Shown piece after piece: positions 1 through 7,618 of a stretch of DNA of 13,090 nt. The notes under the pieces were generated by a model. The model saw nothing but the letters and a program-made list of their open reading frames with translations. It did no database searches and had not been told where the DNA came from. The position numbers were made by a program, and so were the translations under genes. The stretch covers positions 1 to 13,090 of the forward strand of contig JACMOJ010000060.1 in the NCBI GenBank assembly GCA_014378085.1. The letters are read 5' to 3'. Numbering within the stretch: position 1 is the first letter of the stretch; each line of letters starts with the position of its first letter. The DNA is from Burkholderiales bacterium. Its GTDB lineage: Bacteria; Pseudomonadota; Gammaproteobacteria; Burkholderiales; Usitatibacteraceae.

Positions 1-378
1 ACCGTCCGCGACTCACTCACCATCATGGCGGATTTGGCGGCTAACATCATCGTGCGGCCTGACAATATGCGTGTGGCGGTGATGAAGGGTTTTGCCACCG
101 CGACCGATCTTGCCGACTACTTGGTAAAAAAAGGCATGGCGTTCCGCGATGCGCATGAAGCGGTGGCGACCGCTGTCCGTGTGGCCGCGCAATCACAACG
201 CGGCTTGGAAGAGCTCTCGCTGGAAGAGTTGCGCGTATTCTCGCCACTCATTCATGACGATGTGTACGCAGTGCTCACGCCGGAGGGTTCCGCGGCGCTG
301 CGTAACCACATTGGCGGCACAGCGCCTGAACAAGTTCGCGCCGCCATCAGCCGCGCGAAGATGAGGTTATTAGCGTAG
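1..378 (+). CDS. argH: Argininosuccinate lyase, C-terminal part (5' end outside window)
   Basis: ArgH splits argininosuccinate into arginine and fumarate, the last step of arginine synthesis, as a cytoplasmic homotetramer. The frame is open from base 1 and ends in TAG at 376-378, leaving about 125 residues of a protein usually near 460. The part seen is the C-terminal helical domain. It holds the family-typical stretches [12 protein letters not shown] and FRDAHEAV, followed near the end by [12 protein letters not shown]. The catalytic SS-loop and the HxxxE region lie upstream and cannot be checked. The first ATG inside the window (base 25) is internal, not the start. No clear terminator follows it. 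Identification rests on recognised C-terminal motifs and is firm. Confidence 0.93.
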   Translation, partial: TVRDSLTIMADLAANIIVRPDNMRVAVMKGFATATDLADYLVKKGMAFRDAHEAVATAVRVAAQSQRGLEELSLEELRVFSPLIHDDVYAVLTPEGSAALRNHIGGTAPEQVRAAISRAKMRLLA

Positions 379-430
379 ATTGTGTCGACAGTTACGCGTG
401 TACACAAGCTGCGGCTATTGTGTCGCCATA

Positions 431-555
431 CGCCGACGCTGACGCCGACGGTTTTCCATGCAGCGTGGATTAAGCACTGTTTAGGCCCCTTTTCAAAGCA
501 CCATTTGGCAGTATCAATCGCGGCATTGCTTGCGGCATTGCTTGCGGCTTTGGCC
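431..555. repeat. Two short 12-bp-period direct repeats in the argH downstream gap
   Basis: The gap between argH and the next gene (379-600) holds CGCCGACG twice (431-438 and 443-450, 12 bp apart). It also holds GCGGCATTGCTT in tandem (520-531 and 532-543), followed by a decayed third copy (544-555). A GTG-started open frame crosses both, but it looks like chance. No promoter or terminator is convincing here. Confidence 0.5.
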
Positions 556-600
556 AAACTCGCTTATTGTCATCTCTAAGCAAGACGAATCGGATTTTTC

Positions 601-1011
601 ATGTGCACTGGATGTAAACAACTTTGGATGGGTTTCATTGGCACCGCGTTGTTTTTGCTGACGGGGCTGAGTGTTGCGCAAACTTCACTTCCAAACGCGA
701 AGCGGGGCGCACCAAGCTTACTGCCATCGGCGTTATCGAGCGCCTCTGTCCATTCGACAGCGAGTACGTCGGTCATCCCGAACGCAGACCAACCGGGTGA
801 TAGTTTGGCGTCTCTTTTCGGCAATAGCGTTGACGCCGATATTAAGGCAGCGCCTTCTAGTTGCAAAGTCGACAGCTTGGTCTGTTATGACTATCGCAAG
901 CGCCGCTCGGTGGTGCCGATGACAAAATTGATCATGCCGGATGTTCCGGGTCTCAGAAAAGAAGGCGTTACTGTCAAGCGCGACCGGGTGGCCTTTAACT
1001 ACAGTTTCTGA
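601..1011 (+). CDS. Small exported protein of unknown function
   Basis: I do not recognise a named family. The 136-aa product starts with a signal peptide: Lys6, a hydrophobic core at about residues 10-23, and a plausible cleavage after SVA (residue 26, before Gln27), so it is probably periplasmic. Residues 27-75 are rich in Ser, Ala and Pro and look disordered. The conserved-looking part is the C-terminus (about 85-136), with two cysteines (Cys88, Cys95) that could form a disulfide, then MPDVPGLRKEGVTVKRDR and a final aromatic-ending NYSF. A terminal beta-strand of that kind suggests a small folded domain, but no function follows. No strong Shine-Dalgarno precedes the ATG. It converges on gyrB across a shared terminator. 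The signal peptide and clean stop support a real gene. Confidence 0.72.
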   Translation: MCTGCKQLWMGFIGTALFLLTGLSVAQTSLPNAKRGAPSLLPSALSSASVHSTASTSVIPNADQPGDSLASLFGNSVDADIKAAPSSCKVDSLVCYDYRKRRSVVPMTKLIMPDVPGLRKEGVTVKRDRVAFNYSF

Positions 1012-1028
1012 TTGGTTGAATGCGCAAT

Positions 1029-1058
1029 AAAAAGCGGCCACTTGAAGTGGCCGCTTTT

Positions 1059-1059
<1 letters not shown>
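1029..1059. terminator. Bidirectional intrinsic terminator between the exported-protein gene and gyrB
   Basis: Perfect 13-bp inverted repeat: arms 1029-1041 and 1047-1059 around the 5-nt loop TTGAA, with core AGCGGCCAC/GTGGCCGCT. It is flanked by A and T tracts, so it reads as a rho-independent terminator in both directions. The gyrB stop codon (1059-1061) lies against the hairpin foot, so gyrB has essentially no 3' untranslated spacer before it. Confidence 0.9.
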
Positions 1060-3473
<2,414 letters not shown>

Positions 3474-3521
3474 TTATTTCCTAAACTTTTTTATTTGCTT
3501 TTGCTGCTGGTCACAACGCCC

Positions 3522-3543
3522 AAAAACGCTGCTCGCGGTTTTT
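3522..3543 (-). terminator. Weak hairpin between dnaN and gyrB (possible attenuator)
   Basis: On the minus strand an AAAAAC-C-GC arm and a GC-GTTTTT arm enclose the loop GAGCA. The stem is short, bulged and mostly A-T, so it could at most reduce read-through from dnaN into gyrB. Tentative. Confidence 0.25.
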
Positions 3544-3554
3544 GCAATTCTTGG

Positions 3555-4664
3555 CTAGATGCGCATTGGCATCACAACGTATTTGAAGTCTTCACTGCCA
3601 GGTTGCGTAATCAAGGCGCTCGACATGTTTGCCTCGCCCAACGACAACTGGATAGTTTCTGAAGATAAATGGCCTAGCGCATCGAGCAGGTAGGCGATGT
3701 TGAAAGCAATATCCATTGCATCGCGGTCATAGGTGATAGCAAGACTCTCTTCCGCCTCTTCCTGCTCATTGTTAGAGCAGATAATGGAGAGCGCATCCTT
3801 TGTGAAAACAAGCCGAACGCCACGAATTTTGTCATTCGATAAAATCGAGGCGCGCTGTAGCGCCGCCTGGAACTCCACTCGGTTCAGCTGCACGTGGTTG
3901 GTGTATCCGGAAGGGATGACCTTGGTGTAGTCGGGGAACTTACCCTCAACTATCTTGGAGACCATTTCAATACCTGCGAAGGTGAACTTCACTTGATTCT
4001 GGTGCATCTTCATGTGAATTGGGTCATCACTCTCATCGAGCAACTTGATCAATTCCAACACGGTTTTTCTCGGTAGGATCGCTTCGATCTTCGCGATCGG
4101 TTCGGCCAGTTTGTATGACGCCATTGAAAGCCTGTGACCATCTGTTGCGACCACGCGGACGGTGGTGCCTTCGCAAGAAATAAGTACACCGTTCAGGTAG
4201 TAACGAATGTCCTGTACGGCCATCGCAAACTGTACCAAACCAAGCACTCGACGGAAGTCTCGCTGCGGAATTGCGACTTCGGTTGCTTCATCTTTCGCCT
4301 CCGCAATTTTTGGGAAATCAGCGGCAGCCAGCGTCTGCAGCGCAAACCTGCTTTTGCCGGCCTTGACGGTAAGGCGAGGTTCTTTGGTCTCCAGCGCTGT
4401 GTCGGCATCTGGCGGTAACGCGCGAAGGATGTCCTGTAGTTTTTTCGCGCCTACCGTGAGGCTGCCCGGTTTGTGTGCTGTTTCTAACTTTGCCGTCGCA
4501 CGAATCTGGACCTCTAAATCTGTCGCGAGAAAGTGAACCGCGTGGTCCTCAACTTCAACGAGGACGTTGGACAGGATCGGCAGTGTGTGGCGTCGCTCTA
4601 CGATGCCAGTGACAAATTGCAACGGCCCTAGCAGCGTACTGTTCTTAGCTTTTATAGTAAACAT
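3555..4664 (-). CDS. dnaN: DNA polymerase III sliding clamp (beta subunit)
   Basis: DnaN forms the ring-shaped homodimer that tethers DNA polymerase III to DNA and recruits Hda, MutS, MutL and other clamp binders. The 369-aa length is close to the E. coli protein (366). Recognisable stretches are LPILSNVLVEVE near residue 30, YYLNGVL and VVATDGHRL in the middle domain, GKFPDYTKVIP around residue 240, and the C-terminal VVMPMRI that lines the peptide-binding pocket. The ATG start gives MFTIKAKNSTLL, the expected N-terminus, with a modest AGG about 8 nt upstream. It follows dnaA after 224 bp that carry origin-like signals and a possible promoter. Nothing is missing or truncated. Confidence 0.98.
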   Translation of the reverse strand: MFTIKAKNSTLLGPLQFVTGIVERRHTLPILSNVLVEVEDHAVHFLATDLEVQIRATAKLETAHKPGSLTVGAKKLQDILRALPPDADTALETKEPRLTVKAGKSRFALQTLAAADFPKIAEAKDEATEVAIPQRDFRRVLGLVQFAMAVQDIRYYLNGVLISCEGTTVRVVATDGHRLSMASYKLAEPIAKIEAILPRKTVLELIKLLDESDDPIHMKMHQNQVKFTFAGIEMVSKIVEGKFPDYTKVIPSGYTNHVQLNRVEFQAALQRASILSNDKIRGVRLVFTKDALSIICSNNEQEEAEESLAITYDRDAMDIAFNIAYLLDALGHLSSETIQLSLGEANMSSALITQPGSEDFKYVVMPMRI

Positions 4665-4674
4665 ATTACAAACC

Positions 4675-4702
4675 TAATAGTAGTAATAGGAGATGTGGGA
4701 TT
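4675..4702 (+). other. DnaA-trio-like run plus degenerate DnaA box (candidate unwinding element)
   Basis: The plus strand reads TAA-TAG-TAG-TAA-TAG (4675-4689), five consecutive trinucleotides fitting the DnaA-trio consensus [T/A]A[G/A]. Four bases later comes TGTGGGATT (4694-4702), which keeps the TGTGG core of a reverse DnaA box but is otherwise poor. The trio lies beside A/T-rich DNA at the dnaN start. The order dnaA, boxes, trio, dnaN is the same as in the B. subtilis basal unwinding system. Functional assignment is inference. Confidence 0.45.
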
Positions 4703-4791
4703 TTCGGGAAAACTCGAAAAAACGCATACAAAACAAATGCTTATCGAATGTCAAAACAGTTGGACTAATTGCAATATAACCGCCTGCGAAT

Positions 4792-4869
4792 TGTGGATTG
4801 TTTGTTGCGCGCCTATCTTTGTCAAATTTTGTCCACAGCCTATCCTCAGCCATAACAGGGTTATTCAAT
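4792..4869 (+). other. Cluster of degenerate DnaA boxes between dnaA and dnaN
   Basis: Against TTATCCACA: TTGTCCACA at 4829-4837 has one mismatch. CTATCCTCA (4840-4848), reverse-strand CAATCCACA (4792-4800) and TTATTCAAT (4861-4869) have two each. Four such matches in 78 bp immediately downstream of dnaA suggest an origin or regulatory DnaA cluster. Only the first is strong by itself. Confidence 0.5.
4797..4825 (-). promoter_or_regulatory. Candidate dnaN promoter
   Basis: Reading the minus strand, a perfect -35 TTGACA (4820-4825) is followed after 17 nt by AACAAT (4797-4802, 4 of 6 to TATAAT). A second perfect TTGACA lies at 4749-4754 but has only a poor -10. The first overlaps the degenerate DnaA-box cluster, so DnaA could affect it. 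Weak -10, so tentative. Confidence 0.35.
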
Positions 4870-4888
4870 CCGTGTTTGGCCGTTCAGC

Positions 4889-6274
4889 TTAACCTCTTAG
4901 AATTTGCATCAACAACGAGTGGTCCCGCGCGATCACATGGTCGGCTTCAACCAACTCATGCACCCGGCGACACGCGTGTAGTACTGTGGTGTGGTCGCGA
5001 CCGCCGAAAGCCTCACCTATTTCAGGTAACGACATTGGTGTTAATTCTTTTGCGAGTGCCATTGCGATTTGTCGGGGCCTTGCTAATGAACGTACCCGTT
5101 TCTTCGAGTACATTTCAGCGACCTTGATTTTGTAATAGTCTGCGACCGTTTTTTGAATATTATCAATCGAAATTTGTCGATTTAAGACGGCAAGCAGATC
5201 CTTAAGCGCCTCTTTAGCGGACACAATCGACACGGGTATGTTGTTGAAGCGCGAATAGGCCAACACACGTTTTAGTCCGCCCTCAAGCTCACGCACGTTA
5301 GACCGGATGTGTTTAGCGATGAAAAAGGCGACCTCTTCCTCAATTGGCGTCCCTTCCGACTCCGCCTTCTTCATCAAAATAGCCACGCGCATTTCTAGCT
5401 CAGGCGGCTCGACCGATACGGTAAGTCCCCAACCGAAGCGAGAGATCAGACGATCCTCAATACCGGATATCTCTTTAGGAAACCTATCCGAGGTGATAAC
5501 GACTTGTTTGCCGCCTTCAATGAGCGCATTGAAAGCATAAAAAAACTCTTCCTGCGTACGAGATTTGTTGCCAAAAAACTGGATATCGTCAATCAACAAC
5601 AAATCAAGCGTGTGATAAGAGCGTTTAAATGTGTCAAATGCTTTATGTTGGTACGCACGGACCACATCGGTCACAAATTGCTCTGCGTGTATATAACGAA
5701 TGTTCGCTTTCGGGTTGCACACCAGCATCTGGTTGCCGATTGCTTGCACTAAGTGTGTTTTACCAAGACCCGTCGCACCATAAACAAATAATGGGTTGTA
5801 GGCCTGTCCAGGGTTCTGCGCGACTTGTTGTGCCGCCGCGCGCGCGAGCTGATTGGCTTTGCCGCTGACAAAAGTGGTAAATGTGAAGTTAGGGTTGAGC
5901 CGATGTGCTGATACTTTTGACGCTGTTGGCGCACTGCGGGTGACGTTTTGTTGGTGTGGCTGGTGTGGATGGAGAGTTTCCGCGCCATCGGGCGGCGCAT
6001 CATCGGCATCGCTCGATTGGGCCGCGTGCTCGTCCTCCGCTTCTTCCATGGCCAATTCGATCATTACCGACCGCGCGAAAAACTTCTCAGCGGCGAGTTC
6101 GATTTTCGACAGCTGTCGTTCTTTTACCCATTGCAACACAAACCGATTCGGCGCGACCAGCACAAAGCTGTCCCCCTCCTGCTCAAACCGGAGCGGTTTG
6201 ATCCAAGTGCTAAATTGATGCGGGGAGAGCTCGCGCTGGAAGTCTTCCACACTAGCTTGCCAAAATGGGTGCAT
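4889..6274 (-). CDS. dnaA: Chromosomal replication initiator protein DnaA
   Basis: DnaA is the AAA+ ATPase that binds DnaA boxes, oligomerises on oriC and melts it. The 461-aa protein shows all four domains: domain I starting [16 protein letters not shown], a variable acidic/His-rich linker (about 78-124), the AAA+ core with Walker A GATGLGKT (166-173), Walker B LLLIDD (225-230), sensor 1 TSDR (261-264) and the ISRFGWG arginine-finger region (277-283), then the DNA-binding domain with GGRDHTTV (424-431). It ends in LMQILRG. No Shine-Dalgarno is visible before the ATG; the leader is C-rich from a tandem repeat. It is divergent from rpmH across the 527-bp origin region and leads the dnaA-dnaN-gyrB block. 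Autoregulation by DnaA through nearby boxes is likely but not shown. Confidence 0.98.
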   Translation of the reverse strand: MHPFWQASVEDFQRELSPHQFSTWIKPLRFEQEGDSFVLVAPNRFVLQWVKERQLSKIELAAEKFFARSVMIELAMEEAEDEHAAQSSDADDAPPDGAETLHPHQPHQQNVTRSAPTASKVSAHRLNPNFTFTTFVSGKANQLARAAAQQVAQNPGQAYNPLFVYGATGLGKTHLVQAIGNQMLVCNPKANIRYIHAEQFVTDVVRAYQHKAFDTFKRSYHTLDLLLIDDIQFFGNKSRTQEEFFYAFNALIEGGKQVVITSDRFPKEISGIEDRLISRFGWGLTVSVEPPELEMRVAILMKKAESEGTPIEEEVAFFIAKHIRSNVRELEGGLKRVLAYSRFNNIPVSIVSAKEALKDLLAVLNRQISIDNIQKTVADYYKIKVAEMYSKKRVRSLARPRQIAMALAKELTPMSLPEIGEAFGGRDHTTVLHACRRVHELVEADHVIARDHSLLMQILRG

Positions 6275-6284
6275 TTTTCGTTGC

Positions 6285-6334
6285 GGGCGGAGTGGGGTGG
6301 TGTTGGGTGGTGTTGGGAGGTGTTAAGTGGTGGT
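6285..6334 (+). repeat. Five 10-bp tandem repeats in the dnaA leader
   Basis: Successive units are GGGCGGAGTG, GGGTGGTGTT, GGGTGGTGTT, GGGAGGTGTT and AAGTGGTGGT, with exact 10-bp period from 6285. The middle two are identical. The plus strand is G-rich; the dnaA sense strand reads AACACCACCC repeatedly. The array begins 10 bp upstream of the dnaA ATG, so it lies in the dnaA leader or promoter. Function unknown. Confidence 0.8.
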
Positions 6335-6367
6335 GCGATGATCTGCAAAGCGGTGATTCAACGCAGA

Positions 6368-6438
6368 TGGTGGTCACAAACAGGTGAACACGGATAGGTG
6401 AACACGAACAGGTGCACACAAATAAGGTGGATCAAGCA
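6368..6438 (+). repeat. Iteron-like array of 14-bp repeats upstream of dnaA
   Basis: WGGTG cores begin at 6368, 6382, 6396, 6410 and 6425 (spacings 14, 14, 14, 15). The best units are AGGTGAACACGGAT and AGGTGAACACGAAC. Read on the minus strand they contain GTGACCACC, GTGTTCACC (twice), GTGTGCACC and TGATCCACC, which keep part of the DnaA-box core. They may be low-affinity DnaA sites or sites for another regulator. Confidence 0.7.
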
Positions 6439-6520
6439 TTCGAGGAGGCTCGCTGCTATCCGAACAGAGCACAGCCAAACCGACCCCGAATTTTACGCTG
6501 CTTTCGTCGAGCGGCGTGAC

Positions 6521-6529
6521 TTATCCACA
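6521..6529 (+). promoter_or_regulatory. Perfect DnaA box TTATCCACA
   Basis: Exact match to the high-affinity DnaA box (R1 type), followed by G. It is the only perfect copy seen in the window. It lies about 250 bp upstream of dnaA, next to A/T-rich DNA on its rpmH side. Confidence 0.85.
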
Positions 6530-6638
6530 GGCCAAAATACAAAATAAAGTGCTTGATTTTGGTGCTGGGCCGTGGGCAAAAACGGACTTTGTGTGGGTTT
6601 ATGGCGCGGTTTATATATGCGCCGCTGGACATTGTTGC

Positions 6639-6668
6639 TTGACCAAACATCAACAAAAACAAGATAAT
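6639..6668 (+). promoter_or_regulatory. Promoter of the rpmH operon
   Basis: -35 TTGACC (6639-6644) and -10 GATAAT (6663-6668) are each 5 of 6 to the sigma-70 consensus, with an 18-nt spacer. Transcription would start near 6675, giving a leader of about 127 nt before rpmH. Confidence 0.7.
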
Positions 6669-6696
6669 GTGAGGTTCTGCCGGTTAAACAGGGAAG

Positions 6697-6722
6697 GCTT
6701 TAAGGAAAATCATCCCTAAAGC
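6697..6722 (+). promoter_or_regulatory. Hairpin 1 in the rpmH leader
   Basis: Arms GCTTTAAGG (6697-6705) and CCCTAAAGC (6714-6722) pair with a single mismatch around an 8-nt loop. There is no T tract, so it is not an ordinary terminator. Confidence 0.55.
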
Positions 6723-6726
6723 AGGA

Positions 6727-6751
6727 TTGGTTAGTTGCAATGACTAACCAA
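6727..6751 (+). promoter_or_regulatory. Hairpin 2 in the rpmH leader
   Basis: Perfect 9-bp inverted repeat TTGGTTAGT (6727-6735) / ACTAACCAA (6743-6751) with loop TGCAATG, 4 bp after hairpin 1 and 50 bp before the rpmH ATG. It could be RNA structure controlling rpmH or a protein-binding palindrome. No T tract follows. Confidence 0.6.
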
Positions 6752-6801
6752 AATGACCCACACCGCATTTTTCCTCAACTTGTAGATCGACGAGTGACAT
6801 C

Positions 6802-6936
6802 ATGAAACGTACCTATCAACCTTCCGTAGCGCGTCGCAAGAAAACCCACGGTTTTCGCGTCCGTATGCAAACAGTCGGTGGCCGTAAGGTCATCAACGCT
6901 CGTCGTGCCAAAGGCCGCGCGCGTTTGGCCGTTTAA
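6802..6936 (+). CDS. rpmH: Large-subunit ribosomal protein bL34
   Basis: A 44-aa, strongly basic protein of the 50S subunit that binds 23S rRNA. It begins [20 protein letters not shown] and ends [13 protein letters not shown], matching the family along its full length. Start ATG at 6802, stop TAA at 6934-6936. The Shine-Dalgarno is weak (GAG about 9 nt upstream). It is the first gene of the rpmH-rnpA-yidD-yidC cluster, behind a good promoter and two leader hairpins, and divergent from dnaA as in most bacteria. The gap to rnpA is 32 bp. Confidence 0.98.
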   Translation: MKRTYQPSVARRKKTHGFRVRMQTVGGRKVINARRAKGRARLAV

Positions 6937-6968
6937 GTCTCATTCACGCTCACGGTTTTCCTCGCGCT

Positions 6969-7376
6969 ATGCGACTCGCCTCGGCTGAGGTGAAGAATTT
7001 GCTCGGCCACGGGCAGCGCGCATCGGCATCTACTGCAGGCGTGGTGCTTACAAGTCGTTCCCTTGTACCGTTGACGCCATTGACACGATCGCCCGCAAAA
7101 AGCGCAATCGCCGCGCGGATTGCATTAGCGGTCCCGAAGCGACAGCTGAAAAGAGCGGTAGATCGAAACCGGGCGAAGCGCATTCTGCGTGAAATATTTC
7201 GTCAACACGCGATCCGGAGCACGCCGCTTGAGATGTTGGTCACTATTAGCGCGGTACCAAAAGCGCTGGCCGGTAACCTAAAACAAAAACAGGCAACATC
7301 GCATCTTCGCTCGGCTGCATTGGGATTATTCAACCGCATCCTCCAGCGTAGCAAAAAAATCACCGAGGCAAGTTGA
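6969..7376 (+). CDS. rnpA: Ribonuclease P protein component
   Basis: RnpA is the small basic protein that helps RNase P RNA bind pre-tRNA and remove the 5' leader. The 135-aa product has the signature KRAVDRNRAKRILREIFR (residues 61-78), containing the RNR motif, preceded by a strand IALAVPKRQL. The N-terminus (MRLASAEVKNLLGHGQR) is a diverged form of the usual start. Residues about 31-48 (Ser/Pro/Thr-rich) look like a small insertion, which makes the protein slightly longer than the typical 115-125 aa. No in-frame ATG, GTG or TTG lies between rpmH and this ATG, and no Shine-Dalgarno is visible, so translation may be coupled to rpmH. Its TGA shares one base with the yidD ATG. Confidence 0.95.
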   Translation: MRLASAEVKNLLGHGQRASASTAGVVLTSRSLVPLTPLTRSPAKSAIAARIALAVPKRQLKRAVDRNRAKRILREIFRQHAIRSTPLEMLVTISAVPKALAGNLKQKQATSHLRSAALGLFNRILQRSKKITEAS

Positions 7377-7594
7377 TGTCTGCGTTAGCACGACTGCTGT
7401 TGGGAATGGTGCGGGCGTACCAATACGTGCTTAGTCCCTATTTCGGCACACAATGCCGATTTGCACCGACTTGTTCTCACTATGCAGTTGAAGCGCTGAC
7501 CAAATACGGTGCCCTCAAAGGGTCCTACCTAACAACACGCCGCCTACTTCGTTGCCATCCTTGGCACCCAGGCGGCTACGATCCGATCCCTTAA
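7376..7594 (+). CDS. yidD: Membrane protein insertion efficiency factor YidD
   Basis: YidD is a small protein on the inner face of the membrane that assists YidC-dependent insertion. The 72-aa product has an amphipathic start (ALARLLLGMVRAYQYVLSP), the cysteine motif CRFAPTCSHYAVEAL, and the C-terminal RRLLRCHPWHPGGYDPIP; all three family cysteines are present. I chose the ATG at 7376, which overlaps the rnpA TGA (TGATG) and has GAGG upstream. The TTG three bases earlier is less likely. The one-base overlap implies translational coupling to rnpA. yidC begins 24 bp later. Confidence 0.96.
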   Translation: MSALARLLLGMVRAYQYVLSPYFGTQCRFAPTCSHYAVEALTKYGALKGSYLTTRRLLRCHPWHPGGYDPIP

Positions 7595-7618
7595 CTTTTT
7601 GAACTGACCCCGCACGCC

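Larger units (their letters stand above)
6275..6638. other. Putative oriC region upstream of dnaA
   Basis: A gene-free region runs between the divergent dnaA and rpmH (6275-6801 in total). From dnaA outward it holds a G-rich 10-bp tandem repeat, an array of 14-bp repeats, one perfect DnaA box, an A/T-rich stretch just after the box (about 6533-6560), and an inverted repeat GGCGC/GCGCC (6603-6607 and 6619-6623) around an A/T-rich loop. Divergent core genes and the perfect box favour an origin half. The exact boundaries are not visible. Confidence 0.65.

Noticed and set aside
382..579. 65-aa GTG-started frame after argH
   Set aside because: No ribosome-binding site; the AALLAALLAAL part comes from a 12-bp tandem repeat, and nothing resembles a known small protein.
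3891..3896. CACGTG core inside dnaN as another parS
   Set aside because: Only the 6-bp core matches; the flanking bases do not follow TGTTT/AAACA.
6368..6438. CRISPR array or plasmid-type iterons
   Set aside because: The units are 14 bp with no spacers of CRISPR size, no cas genes are present, and the neighbours are chromosomal core genes with no plasmid Rep protein.
6490..6495. TAAAAT on the minus strand as the dnaA -10 box
   Set aside because: No acceptable -35 lies 16-18 nt upstream, so the dnaA promoter cannot be placed from sequence alone.
6727..6751. Intrinsic terminator upstream of rpmH
   Set aside because: The stem is A/T-rich and followed by AAATGACCC rather than a T run, so a leader hairpin or protein-binding palindrome is likelier.
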